From contig NZ_WUAX01000016.1 of NCBI RefSeq assembly GCF_009806985.1, positions 494,976 to 558,975 of the forward strand: a stretch of DNA of 64,000 nucleotides, read 5' to 3'. The notes under the pieces are model-generated. The model searched no databases and had not been told where the DNA came from. It saw only the letters and a program-made list of their open reading frames with translations. A program made the position numbers and the translations under genes. Positions 8,335 to 16,536 of this stretch are shown here, piece after piece (position 1 is the stretch's first letter; each line of letters begins with the position of its first letter). The DNA is from Halorubrum sp. JWXQ-INN 858 (GTDB lineage Archaea; Halobacteriota; Halobacteria; Halobacteriales; Haloferacaceae).

Positions 8335-9414
8335 ATGTCTCAGGCGACCCAGGAGTTCGGCGAGTGGCCCCTCAAGCGGCTGATGACCGAGGTCTGTGGC
8401 TCCGGCCACAAGTCCGCCGACGACCTGACGCGCGCGCAGGCGACCGAGGCGTTCGAACGGATCCTCGCTGACGAGCCCGACCACACGACGCTCGGGGCGT
8501 TCTGGCTCGCGAACCGCTGGAAGCGCAACACGCCCGAGGAGCTCGGCGCGTACACCGACGTGATGTGCGAGCGCGTCGACTACGCCGAACCCGACTGTGA
8601 CCCCGTCGACTGCGGCGCGAACTACGACGGGAAGGGGCGGTCGGCGATCCTCGGCGTCGCCGCCGGCGCGGTCGCGGCCGCCGCGGGCACCCCGGTCGTC
8701 GTCCACTCGGGCGACCGCGTCCCGACGCAGAAGCAGGACGCGTACAAACACGTCCTCGACGAGCTGGGCGTCGCGACGGAACTGACGCCCCGCGACTCCG
8801 CCGACATGGTCGACGAGACCGGCTTCGGCTTCTACTACCAGCCCGCGTTCAACCCCGCGATCGACGACCTGTTCGAGCGCCGCGACATGATGGGCGTTCG
8901 CACGTTCGTCAACACGATCGAGACGCTCGCGAACCCGGCGGGCGCGTCGACGCACCTCGGCTCCTTTTACCACCTCGCGTTCGCGAAGAAGGTGATCGAC
9001 ACGTTCGTCGAGAGCGACGTCCACGACCTCGACCGCGTCCTCATGTTCCAGGGGATGGAGGGGTACGACGACGTCCGCCCCGGCTACACGAAGGTCGCCG
9101 AGTGGGACGCCGACGGCGGCGACGGCGAGCCCGCCTTCGACGACTTCGAGATCGAGACCGCCGACTACGGGATGGACTTCGAGACGGAGGACCTCGCGGT
9201 CGACGACGTCGCCGTCGACTCCGCGCGGATCACCGAGGCGGTGCTCTCCGGCGAGCGCGACGACCGGTTCGCCGACGCGATCGCCCTCAACGCCGCGCTC
9301 CGGATCTACGCCCGCGAGGACGCCGACTCGATCGACGACGGGCTCGCCGCGGCGCGCGACGCCATCGACGACGGCTCCGCGGCCGCCGTGCTCGAGGACC
9401 TCCGCGCGTTCTGA
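8335..9414 (+). CDS. Anthranilate phosphoribosyltransferase family protein
   Basis: This is a 359-residue protein of the glycosyltransferase family 3 fold (helical N-terminal domain plus large alpha/beta domain). The N-terminal LTRAQATEAFERILADEPDHTTLGAFWLANRWKRNTPEELGAYTDVM matches the helical domain of TrpD and nucleoside phosphorylases, and RSAILGVAAGAVAAAAGTPVVVHSG replaces the usual GTGGD(G/A)xxTFNxST loop region. The phosphoribosyl-pyrophosphate loop is degenerate, and no other trp genes are nearby, so it may act on another substrate (TrpD2-like). The ATG at 8335 matches the MSQATQEFGEWPLKRLM start; a GTG at 8227 would add 36 basic residues and is unlikely. Confidence 0.85.
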   Translation: MSQATQEFGEWPLKRLMTEVCGSGHKSADDLTRAQATEAFERILADEPDHTTLGAFWLANRWKRNTPEELGAYTDVMCERVDYAEPDCDPVDCGANYDGKGRSAILGVAAGAVAAAAGTPVVVHSGDRVPTQKQDAYKHVLDELGVATELTPRDSADMVDETGFGFYYQPAFNPAIDDLFERRDMMGVRTFVNTIETLANPAGASTHLGSFYHLAFAKKVIDTFVESDVHDLDRVLMFQGMEGYDDVRPGYTKVAEWDADGGDGEPAFDDFEIETADYGMDFETEDLAVDDVAVDSARITEAVLSGERDDRFADAIALNAALRIYAREDADSIDDGLAAARDAIDDGSAAAVLEDLRAF

Positions 9415-9435
9415 CGCCGCCGTGCCGGCGACCGA

Positions 9436-9515
9436 GGAGGCGGATGAACGCGGAGGCGGATGAACGCGGAGGCGGATGAACGCGGAAGCGGGTGAGGGCG
9501 GAGACGGGTGAGCGC
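9436..9515 (+). repeat. 16-base tandem repeat, five units
   Basis: Three exact copies of ggaggcggatgaacgc (9436-9451, 9452-9467, 9468-9483) are followed by two degenerate copies (9484-9499, 9500-9515). The array begins 21 bases after the stop of the TrpD-like gene. Each exact unit holds GGAGG followed by ATG, but no gene of useful length follows. Confidence 0.85.
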
Positions 9516-9764
9516 GGTGACGGGACGACGGGATCACGGCCGCCGAACTCGCCGTCGGCCAGGCACCGCGTCGGCCGTCGGATCGGCGGACGGTGGCTCG
9601 CCGATCCGCCGCCATCGGGCCGGGTCGACGGCGGCGTAGTCCCGCGATTCCGTCCGATCACGGACGAAATTGGGAGAGAGTTCGGAAAGCCGTCTTAGGG
9701 GCGCGTCCCCTCCTTCGAAACGTACCGTCCATGACCCATCGAACCACCCATCACCCCCGAACCC
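9516..9764. other. Gene-free stretch before the small zinc-finger gene
   Basis: No gene is supported here on either strand. A short inverted repeat (attccgtccgatcacggacgaaat) lies around 9649-9671. The promoter of the small zinc-finger gene at 9765 should lie in the last 60 bases. Confidence 0.4.
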
Positions 9765-9914
9765 ATGCCTGCCTGTGAACACTGCGACGGGCACGTCTCC
9801 GAACGGTTCGCGCGCGTGTTCGCCGACGCACGCGGCCGAGTCCTCGCCTGTCCGAACTGCTCGGCGAACGCCGGGATCGCCGAGGTCGCCCAGCAGCGCG
9901 GCCACGACGCCTGA
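9765..9914 (+). CDS. 49-residue zinc-finger protein (DUF7563-like)
   Basis: This tiny protein reads MPACEHCDGHVSERFARVFA and then has a second CPNC pair near residue 33. Two CxxC pairs (CEHC and CPNC) make a single zinc-ribbon. The pattern MPxCxxCGxxVTxxYxRVF...CPxC is that of very common haloarchaeal microproteins I recall as DUF7563. The C-terminal IAEVAQQRGHDA is helical. Function unknown; single zinc ribbons of this type are thought to bind nucleic acid or protein. It is transcribed toward nadE, which lies on the opposite strand with 36 bases between the two ends. Confidence 0.75.
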   Translation: MPACEHCDGHVSERFARVFADARGRVLACPNCSANAGIAEVAQQRGHDA

Positions 9915-9950
9915 CCGACTCAGGCGACTGACCAGCAGACCGCGACCGCG

Positions 9951-10784
9951 CTACCGTTCCGGCGCGGGCGGCATCGATCGCTTGTGCGCGCTCCGCTCGG
10001 ACAGCTCGACGACCCGGTCAACCGCCGCGGCCGATACGCCCAGCTCGCGGACGGTCGCGTCGCGCGAGAGGCCACCGTCGACGTGGACCGCGAGGACCGC
10101 GTCGACCGTGTCGTAGTCGAGCCCCATCTCCTCGGCGTCGGTCTGTCCCGCCCACATCCCCGCGGTCGGCTCCTGCATCACGAGGTCGTGGGGGACGCCG
10201 ACGTGGGCGGCGAGCTGGCGGACCTGCATCTTGTACAGGTTGCCGATCGGGTTGCAGTCGACCGCCTGGTCGCCGTACTTCGTGAAGTAGCCCGTCATCG
10301 CCTCCGCGCGGTTGCCCGTCCCCAACACGAGGCAGTTCTCCGCGTTGGCGACGAGGTAGAGACACACCGCCCGCGTCCGGACGGACACGTTGCCGGCGGC
10401 CATCCGGTCGGCGGCGGCGTCAGGGAACGCCGAGCGGAACCCCTCGGTGATCGGCTCGATCTCGACGACGTCGTACTCGATCCCGAGGTCGGCGGCGACG
10501 CGCTCGGCGTCGCCCATCACGTCGGGGTCGTTGACCTCGGCGGGCATCGTGACCCCGTGAAGGCCGTCCGCGCCGAGCGCCTCGACCGCGAGATACGCGG
10601 TGAGCGTCGAGTCGATCCCGCCCGAGAGACCGAGCACCGCCCCCTCCGCGCCCGCGTCGGCGACGATGTCTGCGATGAAGGAGACGACCCGATCGCGGGT
10701 CGCCTCCAGTTCCGGCTCCGAGAGCCGCAGGTCGATCGGCGGGTCGTCCGACAGCAACACAGACTGCTCCGTGGTCGGGCTCAT
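9951..10784 (-). CDS. nadE: NAD+ synthetase
   Basis: This 277-residue enzyme makes NAD+ from nicotinate adenine dinucleotide, ATP and ammonia. The N-type ATP pyrophosphatase P-loop LGLSGGIDSTLTAYLA is at about residues 52-67. Later come the substrate-binding GTGNRAEAMTGYFTKYGD and GNLYKMQVRQLAAHVGVP segments, both diagnostic for NadE. There is no glutaminase domain, so it is the ammonia-dependent form. The C-terminal helix ends in a short polar tail. The start is the ATG at 10784 (MSPTTEQSVLLSDDPP). It is monocistronic by spacing: 170 bases separate it from the gene upstream. Confidence 0.95.
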   Translation of the reverse strand: MSPTTEQSVLLSDDPPIDLRLSEPELEATRDRVVSFIADIVADAGAEGAVLGLSGGIDSTLTAYLAVEALGADGLHGVTMPAEVNDPDVMGDAERVAADLGIEYDVVEIEPITEGFRSAFPDAAADRMAAGNVSVRTRAVCLYLVANAENCLVLGTGNRAEAMTGYFTKYGDQAVDCNPIGNLYKMQVRQLAAHVGVPHDLVMQEPTAGMWAGQTDAEEMGLDYDTVDAVLAVHVDGGLSRDATVRELGVSAAAVDRVVELSERSAHKRSMPPAPER

Positions 10785-10954
10785 GGGAAGGGAGAGGGAG
10801 CGGGACGACTAATACCTCCCCGTCGGCGCGCCGAACTGGACGTTCGTCCGGTTTCGACGCCCCGACCGCCAATGAGGGCCGGTACGTCCCGGACGCTTCG
10901 AGTGTCGACGCGTCCCGGCCGCTCCGAAGTTCGGCGCGTCTCGACAACCCCCGA

Positions 10955-12049
10955 TCACGTCGTGTCGCGCTTCCGTGCCGCGTCGAGCCGGCGGCGGAAC
11001 CGGACGAGGCGTGTCGTCCGGAGCCCGCCGTGGACCGCGAGCGACGACCCGAACGCGATCGTGCCGAGCTTCCCGCCGGAGCCCGCGAGGAACGGCGAGG
11101 TGTAGACGACGACCACCCCGACGAGGGCCCCGGCGAGCGCGACCCATCGCTCGTCCGGGAGCCGTCCCGTGTCGCTCATCCCCGCGAACGACGCCCCGAA
11201 GGCGGCCGCCGCTGGAAGCGTCCCCGCCGAACCCAGCGCGAGGGGGAAGCCGGCCCCCGCGACGACGCCGACGAGCCCGGACGCGAACACGGCGCTTCCG
11301 CCGACGCGGACGTGTAGCGAGAACGTGACGACCGCCGCGACCACGGCCGTGACGACGACGAGGAGCACCGCCTCCCGGCCGGGGATCGCCGCGGTCGGGA
11401 ACGGGCGCGTCGTGGCGACCGCGGTGAGCGTGACGCCGACGAACGCCGTCGTCCCGAGTTTTCCCCCGACACCGTGGTACACCGGCCGGGCCGCGAGGAA
11501 CAGGACAGCGGCGACCCCGGCGGCGGCGGTCGTCGCGACGTAGGTGTCGAACAGCGCGGGCGAGGTCATTCCGACGAACGCGCCACAGTACGCCGGCACG
11601 GCCCGGGTCGGCGCGACGAGTGCGGCTGCCACGCCGATCGCTCCCGCCCCGACGACGGGCGTGACCCCGCCCTCGACCGCGAGCCCATAGGTCGAGACCG
11701 CCCCGACGAGGACGGCGGCCGGGATCGCCACGACCTCGCGCGCCTCGACGAGCGACGGGCGAAGGACGCCGTCCTCGCTCGCGCGAGCGAGCGCCGCGCG
11801 GAGCGTCCACCACTCCGCGTGGGCCCCGGCGACGACCGCGGTGACGGCGGCGACCAGGATCGCGGCGACGAGCGCCGCGACGGGCGCCCCCGCGTCGGAC
11901 GTGGCCGCGCCGGCGACGCCGAGCGCGACGAGGACGACCGCCGGAACCGACAGCGCGAGGAACCCCACGACCGTCTCGGAGCCGAGGTGAACGGACGGGG
12001 CGTCGCCGCGCGCGGTCTCCACGGGATCGGCCGCCCGGTCGTCGCTCAT
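10955..12049 (-). CDS. Internally duplicated multi-pass membrane protein
   Basis: This 364-residue protein has about nine or ten hydrophobic helices starting near residue 25. I do not recognise the family. It contains an internal duplication with an exact 130-residue offset: residues 154-204 (AYCGAFVGMTS ... GGKLGTTAF) match 284-334 (AFGASFAGMSD ... GGKLGTIAF). The repeated Gly-Gly-Lys-Leu-Gly-Thr-x-Ala-Phe motif at 195-203 and 325-333 lies between helices. Two-fold repeats of this kind are typical of transporters. The start is the ATG at 12049 (MSDDRAADPVETA). The C-terminus is basic (RFRRRLDAARKR), expected on the cytoplasmic side. Confidence 0.7.
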   Translation of the reverse strand: MSDDRAADPVETARGDAPSVHLGSETVVGFLALSVPAVVLVALGVAGAATSDAGAPVAALVAAILVAAVTAVVAGAHAEWWTLRAALARASEDGVLRPSLVEAREVVAIPAAVLVGAVSTYGLAVEGGVTPVVGAGAIGVAAALVAPTRAVPAYCGAFVGMTSPALFDTYVATTAAAGVAAVLFLAARPVYHGVGGKLGTTAFVGVTLTAVATTRPFPTAAIPGREAVLLVVVTAVVAAVVTFSLHVRVGGSAVFASGLVGVVAGAGFPLALGSAGTLPAAAAFGASFAGMSDTGRLPDERWVALAGALVGVVVVYTSPFLAGSGGKLGTIAFGSSLAVHGGLRTTRLVRFRRRLDAARKRDTT

Positions 12050-12106
12050 GCTCCCGCATCGCGTCCGGGACGTATTGGTCGCTTCGGCGGTGAGTCGGAG
12101 CCGCGG

Positions 12107-12202
12107 GGTTCTCGTCTCCCGGGCCCGCGGGGGTCTCGTCTCCCGGACCCACGGGGGTCTCGTCTCCCGGGCCCGCGAGGGTCTCGTCTCCCGGACCCGC
12201 GG
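12107..12202 (-). repeat. 24-base tandem repeat, four units
   Basis: Units lie at 12107-12130, 12131-12154, 12155-12178 and 12179-12202, each containing the core tctcgtctcccgg. Units 1 and 3 share gggcccgcg, and units 2 and 4 share ggaccc, so the array seems to have grown by duplication of a 48-base pair of units. It ends 5 bases before the stop codon of the NUDIX gene (12208-12210). Confidence 0.9.
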
Positions 12203-12207
12203 AACCG

Positions 12208-12957
12208 CTACAGCAGTCCGTCGTGTGCGGCGATCAACAGCCCTTCCAGAGTCGCGTCGTTCGTCGGCGGCTCGCGGGCGACGTCGATCGCGTCCGCGAC
12301 GGGGACCGCGCGGGGCGTGAGGAACTCGTTGCTGTCGGTCTCGGCGGCGACCGGTTCGAGCCCCTCGGCGAACACGTAGCCGCGCTTGTGCCGGAGCACG
12401 CCCGTCGAGCACCACACCTCCTGCAGCAGCGTCGTCGACGACGGGTCGAAGCCGGTCTCCTCGGCGAGCTCGCGCGCCGCGGCGGCGGTGTACGACTCGC
12501 CCGGCTCGACGATCCCGGCCGGGAGCTCGTGGCTCGTCTCGCGGGTCGCCGGCCGGTACTGCTCGACGAACAGCACCGTGTCCTCGGCGACCGCGATCAC
12601 GACGGTCGCGGGCGGCAGCTCCGCCCAGTAGTAGTCCTTCTCGGTGCCGTCGGGCTGCTCGACGCGGTCGTAGCCGCCGACGAACCAGCCGGTGTCGTAC
12701 TCGACGGCGACCTCGCGGACCGGCCACGCCGGCTCGCCGGGCAACGAGTGTAACCGCCCGTCCGAGAACGCCGGGAGGTCCCGCAGATCGCTCGCGGCGT
12801 CCGTCGCCGGCCGGGCCTCGTGGTCGGCGTCGTCCGCCTCGTTCGGGTCGCGGTCGGACGGGTCGGCGTCGGACGGATCAGCGCCAGGATCGGACGGGTC
12901 GGCGTCGGACGGATCAGCGCCGGAATCGGGCGGATCGGCGTCGGGGTCGTGGCTCAT
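12208..12957 (-). CDS. NUDIX hydrolase (ADP-ribose pyrophosphatase-like)
   Basis: This 249-residue protein has a complete Nudix box at residues 148-170: G, five residues, E, seven residues, REL, AEETGF. It hydrolyses a nucleoside diphosphate linked to another group; the sequence around the box (ELPAGIVEPGE, and FVEQYRPATRE upstream) is that of ADP-ribose pyrophosphatases. Residues 1-55 are an acidic, Pro/Asp/Ser-rich tail with a 12-residue internal repeat, unlike the folded core, which begins near LPAFSDGRLHSLPGE. The ATG at 12957 overlaps the stop of the upstream membrane protein gene by 4 bases (ATGA), so the two are probably translationally coupled. Confidence 0.9.
   Translation of the reverse strand: MSHDPDADPPDSGADPSDADPSDPGADPSDADPSDRDPNEADDADHEARPATDAASDLRDLPAFSDGRLHSLPGEPAWPVREVAVEYDTGWFVGGYDRVEQPDGTEKDYYWAELPPATVVIAVAEDTVLFVEQYRPATRETSHELPAGIVEPGESYTAAAARELAEETGFDPSSTTLLQEVWCSTGVLRHKRGYVFAEGLEPVAAETDSNEFLTPRAVPVADAIDVAREPPTNDATLEGLLIAAHDGLL
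12854..12925 (-). repeat. 36-base tandem repeat inside the NUDIX coding region
   Basis: A 36-base unit occurs twice (12854-12889 and 12890-12925) with only a few differences near its end. It encodes the repeated Asp/Pro/Ser-rich 12-residue unit of the NUDIX N-terminal tail. The length is a multiple of three, so expansion keeps the frame. Confidence 0.8.
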
Positions 12958-13346
12958 GGGTCGGATTGGACGACGGTGACTGAATACGTTTGCTCCCCGT
13001 CCGTCACCCGAACGCCGCCGTCGTCAGTCGCGGCGTCGGGGACCCGCTGTGTCAGCGCGTCCACCTCGTCGAACGGGGTGTGCGTGAACCACTCCTTGAT
13101 CCCGTACGGACCCAGCTGGTACCCCTCGGACCGGCCGTCGGGGCTCGCGAGCGCGCTCGTCAGGAACGGGTAGCGGCGTTCCGAGACGTCGGAGACGTCG
13201 GCGGCGGGTTCGTCGGTCTCGATCGGTTCGACGGTGAGGTAGTAGGGATCGCCCGCCCCGAGGTAGCTCGGGAGCGCGCCCAACGCCAGCAGGGCGACGA
13301 CGATCAGCGCGATGGCGACGAGGAGGTTCCGGGTGACCCGGCGCAT
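12954..13346 (-). CDS. Small membrane-anchored protein of unknown function
   Basis: This 130-residue protein has one N-terminal hydrophobic helix (about residues 7-27, LLVAIALIVVALLALGALP) after a short basic start (MRRVTRN), so it is probably anchored with its acidic remainder outside the cell. The exposed part contains YYLTVEPIETDEPA and WFTHTPFDEVDALTQRVPDA. I do not recognise a domain. Its stop overlaps the NUDIX start by 4 bases, suggesting a shared transcript. The upstream neighbour at 13443 is divergent. Confidence 0.75.
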   Translation of the reverse strand: MRRVTRNLLVAIALIVVALLALGALPSYLGAGDPYYLTVEPIETDEPAADVSDVSERRYPFLTSALASPDGRSEGYQLGPYGIKEWFTHTPFDEVDALTQRVPDAATDDGGVRVTDGEQTYSVTVVQSDP

Positions 13347-13442
13347 GATCGACCGTACGGGTCGACCTCGAATACGGGTTTCGACCCGCGGGAGCCACGG
13401 ACGCAGCGACGAGTTTTAGCCCGCGCCGCCCGTTCGCCCGCC

Positions 13443-14399
13443 ATGGAGTACCGGTTCGAGCTGGCCCTCTGTGCCGCGCTCGAAGCGCCCGATCGCGTCG
13501 TCGCACGCCAGCTCGGCGCGGGCGTCGTGCGGCCGGGCGGCCGCATCGTCGACGTCTGTCTGCTGCGGCCCGGGCCGGAGTTCGGCGACCGGACGGCGAT
13601 CACCCCGTCCCGGATCCCGACCGCCGCGATCGAGGCCGCCGTGGGCCCGGGGGCGACGGTCCCCGTCGCCGACGCGTTCGACTTCCCGCCCGAGCGGGCC
13701 ACGGGCGTCGTCGAGGCCGCCGTGGAGGCGGGCTACCTCGAGCGGGAGCGCCGCGACGGGCGACCGGCAGTGCGCGCGACCGCGCGCTACCCGGACGACT
13801 GGGTCGGGTCGCTGACAGCGATCGAGAACAAGCCCGACCTGGGCGAACCGGGCGAGCTGGCGGCACAACTCCGGTACGACGTCGCGCTCGGCCTGTTCGA
13901 CGAGGTCGTCCTCGCGACCGGCTCCTACGTCACGCGGGCGCACCTCAACCGGATCCCCGACGCGGTCGGCGTCTGGCGGTTCGACCCCGACGCCGGCGAC
14001 CGCGAGGTCGTTCGCGAGCCGACTCCCCTGGAGCCGACCGCGCCCGGCGTCGAGATCACCGCGGAGCGGCCACTCCGTACCGACGTCGCGCTCGTCGACC
14101 CCGAGGCGAAGGCGCGGACGCGGCGGCGGGTCGCCGAGCGCGCGTACGGGAAGGGGTGGCGGCCGGACCCGCCCGGTTGTGTCGAGGCGACGACGACCGA
14201 CGACGGGCGACCGTACTGCGAGCGGTTCGATCGCGTGATCGACCCGGGACGCGACTGCGGCGTCGGCTGTCCGGCGTACGACCCGGCGGAGCCGCCGCCG
14301 ACGGACCGCGACCGGCTCCGCGACGGGCGGACCGCGTGGGTCGCGGAACCGAACGGCGACGGCCCGCGGCGACAGGCCGGGCTTTCCCGGTTCGGCTGA
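13443..14399 (+). CDS. DUF5787 family protein, possible nuclease fold
   Basis: This 318-residue protein begins MEYRFELALCAALEAPDRVV and matches a haloarchaeal family I recall as DUF5787. Residues 80-110 resemble a winged helix (FPPERATGVVEAAVEAGYLERERRDG). Residues 122-160 (LTAIENKPDLGEPGELAAQLRYDVALGLFDEVVLAT) have the E-x-K and following D pattern of PD-(D/E)XK nuclease-like folds; this is inference. A cysteine cluster near residues 260-285 (CVEA...YCERF...CGVGCPAY) could bind a metal, possibly Fe-S or zinc. It diverges from the 12954-13346 gene. Function unknown. Confidence 0.8.
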   Translation: MEYRFELALCAALEAPDRVVARQLGAGVVRPGGRIVDVCLLRPGPEFGDRTAITPSRIPTAAIEAAVGPGATVPVADAFDFPPERATGVVEAAVEAGYLERERRDGRPAVRATARYPDDWVGSLTAIENKPDLGEPGELAAQLRYDVALGLFDEVVLATGSYVTRAHLNRIPDAVGVWRFDPDAGDREVVREPTPLEPTAPGVEITAERPLRTDVALVDPEAKARTRRRVAERAYGKGWRPDPPGCVEATTTDDGRPYCERFDRVIDPGRDCGVGCPAYDPAEPPPTDRDRLRDGRTAWVAEPNGDGPRRQAGLSRFG

Positions 14400-14456
14400 G
14401 CCCGCGGGATCGCGGGCCCGCGGCCCGTCGCCGCTTGTCAGTATCCACCATGAGAA

Positions 14457-14466
14457 TCCTTATACG
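14457..14466 (+). promoter_or_regulatory. TATA box of the CBS gene
   Basis: The sequence ccttatacgg centres 26 bases before the ATG at 14488, the spacing expected for a leaderless haloarchaeal transcript. This supports that start over any upstream alternative. Confidence 0.6.
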
Positions 14467-14487
14467 GCGAGCGCGGGATGGATCCGC

Positions 14488-14901
14488 ATGGACGACATCG
14501 AAGACATCTTCGTCGCCCGGTTGATGACGACGGACCTGCACACGGTGGGGCGGGACACGCTGGTGGAGGACGCCGCCGCCGTGCTGCTCGACAACGACAT
14601 CAGCTCCGTGCTCGTCGTCGACGACGACGACCGGCTCGAGGGGATCCTCACGACGACCGACTTCGTCGACATCGTCGCGAAGAGCCAGCCGAAGGCCCAG
14701 ACGACGGTGGAACGCTACATGAGCACGGAGGTGGTGACGGCCGACGCCCAGGACACGGTCGCGGACGTCGCCGCGACGATGGTCGATCGCGGCTTCCATC
14801 ACGTCCCCGTCGTCGACGACGAGGGGGCCGCGATCGGGATCATCACGACGTCCGACCTCGCCGCGTACGTCTCGACCGCCGGGACGCACACGTCGGCGTG
14901 A
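14488..14901 (+). CDS. CBS domain pair protein
   Basis: This 137-residue protein consists of two CBS domains forming one Bateman module: residues about 8-62 (VARLMTTDLHTVGRDTLVEDAAAVLLDNDISSVLVVDDDDRLEGILTTTDFV) and about 73-128 (VERYMSTEVVTADAQDTVADVAATMVDRGFHHVPVVDDEGAAIGIITTSDL). Such stand-alone pairs bind adenine nucleotides or S-adenosylmethionine and regulate partners, which are not evident here. The leaderless start at 14488 fits the TATA box at 14457-14466. Confidence 0.92.
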   Translation: MDDIEDIFVARLMTTDLHTVGRDTLVEDAAAVLLDNDISSVLVVDDDDRLEGILTTTDFVDIVAKSQPKAQTTVERYMSTEVVTADAQDTVADVAATMVDRGFHHVPVVDDEGAAIGIITTSDLAAYVSTAGTHTSA

Positions 14902-15048
14902 GCCGACCCGCCCGTCCGTAACGCTCGGCGATCGGCCGCGACGCAACGCTTGCCGCCGTCGGGGACGCGATCGGGCGGTCCCGGCGCGGTAGCCACAAGA
15001 GACGCCACTATCTGGAGGGTATTACGGCCGGACGCCGTAGCCGTAGCC

Positions 15049-16425
15049 ATGTCCGATCACCTACGTCTCAACCTGTTCACGATGAACGCCGCCGAGCACG
15101 TCTCGCCGGGCTCGTGGACGTACCCGGGCGACCGGTCGGCCGACTACACGGACCGGGAGTACTGGACCGAGGTCGCACGGACCGCCGAGCGGGGCGGGTT
15201 CGACGCCGTCTTCTTCGCGGACGTGCGTGGGATCTACGACGTGTACGGTGGCGATCGGGACGTCGCCATCGAGAAGGCGGTACAGACGCCCGCCAACGAC
15301 CCGCAGCTCGTCGTCCCCGCGATGGCCGAGGTCACCGACGACCTCGGCTTCGCGGTCACGCGCTCGACCACGTACACCCACCCCTACCAGCTCGCCCGCG
15401 AGTTCTCGACGCTCGACCACCTCACGGACGGGCGGATCGCGCTCAACGTCGTCACCTCCTACCTCGAGTCCGCCGCGGCGAACCTCGGGCTCGACGAGCG
15501 GATGGACAAGGGGACGCGGTACGACCGCGCCGACGAGTTCCTCGACGTCTGTTACGCGCTGTGGGAGGAGTCGTGGGCGGACGACGCGGTCGTCCGCGAC
15601 CGCGAGACGGGACGGTACACGGACCCGTCGAAGGTGCACGCGATCGACCACGAGGGCGAGCACTTCTCGGTGCCGGGACCGCACGGCTGCGAGCCGTCCC
15701 CGCAGCGCACGCCCGTCCTGTATCAGGCCGGCTCCTCGGACCGCGGTCGGGAGTTCGCCGCCGCCAACGCGGAAGCGGTCTTCGCCAGTCAGCCGACCGA
15801 GGCCGGCGTTCGCGAGTACATGGCGGACGTCCGGTCGCGCGCGGCCGACCACGGGCGAGACCCCGAGAGCCTCCGCTTTTTCATCGGCGTCGTCCCCGTC
15901 GTCGGCGAGACGGAGGCGATCGCCGAGGCGAAACACGAGAGCTACAAGGACCACGTCGACGTCGAGGCGACGCTCGCGCTGCTGTCGGGGTTCCTCGACA
16001 TGGACCTGTCCGCGCTCGACCCCGACCGGAAGGTCGAACACATCGAGACGGAGGCGATCCAAGGGACGATGAACGCGTTCACGAGGTCCCAGCCCGACCG
16101 CGAGTGGACCGTGCGCGAGGTCGCGGAGTTCTGCGGGCTCGGAACGACGTCGCCGACGCTCGTCGGGACGCCCGAACAGGTCGCCGACGAGATCCAGTAC
16201 TGGCACGAGGAGGTCGGCGTCCACGGCTTCAACGTGAAGGAGGTCGTCCGCCCGGACTCGCTGTCGGACTTCGTCGACCTCGTCGTGCCGGAGCTCCGCG
16301 AGCGCGGGCTCGTCCGTGCCGCCGACGCCGACCCTCGCGGCGACACGCTCCGTGAGCGCCTCCTCGGGGAGGGGCAGCGCCGCCTCCGCGACGACCATCC
16401 GGGAAAGGGTAAACGAACCGACTGA
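15049..16425 (+). CDS. LLM-class flavin-dependent monooxygenase (NtaA/SnaA/DszA type)
   Basis: This 458-residue protein belongs to the bacterial luciferase-like, FMNH2-dependent monooxygenases of the nitrilotriacetate/dibenzothiophene sulfone branch. Diagnostic parts are the N-terminal LRLNLFTMNAAEHVSPGSWTYPGD, EVARTAERGGFDAVFFADV, FAVTRSTTYTHPYQLAREFSTLDHLTDGRIALNVVTS, and RTPVLYQAGSSDRGREFAA. It would need a flavin reductase partner, not seen nearby. The physiological substrate may be an organosulfur compound or chelator. The ATG at 15049 (MSDHLRLNLF) was preferred to an upstream Met that adds 33 unlike residues. The C-terminus ends in a basic tail. Confidence 0.92.
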   Translation: MSDHLRLNLFTMNAAEHVSPGSWTYPGDRSADYTDREYWTEVARTAERGGFDAVFFADVRGIYDVYGGDRDVAIEKAVQTPANDPQLVVPAMAEVTDDLGFAVTRSTTYTHPYQLAREFSTLDHLTDGRIALNVVTSYLESAAANLGLDERMDKGTRYDRADEFLDVCYALWEESWADDAVVRDRETGRYTDPSKVHAIDHEGEHFSVPGPHGCEPSPQRTPVLYQAGSSDRGREFAAANAEAVFASQPTEAGVREYMADVRSRAADHGRDPESLRFFIGVVPVVGETEAIAEAKHESYKDHVDVEATLALLSGFLDMDLSALDPDRKVEHIETEAIQGTMNAFTRSQPDREWTVREVAEFCGLGTTSPTLVGTPEQVADEIQYWHEEVGVHGFNVKEVVRPDSLSDFVDLVVPELRERGLVRAADADPRGDTLRERLLGEGQRRLRDDHPGKGKRTD

Positions 16426-16449
16426 TAAGGGAGGGAACGCCGTACTGGA

Positions 16450-16496
16450 CGGCTTCACGTCACGGAGGCATGCCGGGCGGCTTCACGTCACGGAGG
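16450..16496 (+). repeat. 19-base direct repeat, two copies
   Basis: The sequence cggcttcacgtcacggagg occurs at 16450-16468 and again, identical, at 16478-16496 (start-to-start 28 bases). It lies 24 bases after the stop of the monooxygenase gene. Confidence 0.85.
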
Positions 16497-16536
16497 AGCG
16501 GAGAGGGAATGAGAGGCCTGCCGGCCCCGGCACCCT

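Noticed and set aside
9436..12202. CRISPR arrays
   Set aside because: The tandem repeats have no unique spacers between units and no cas genes occur anywhere in the window.
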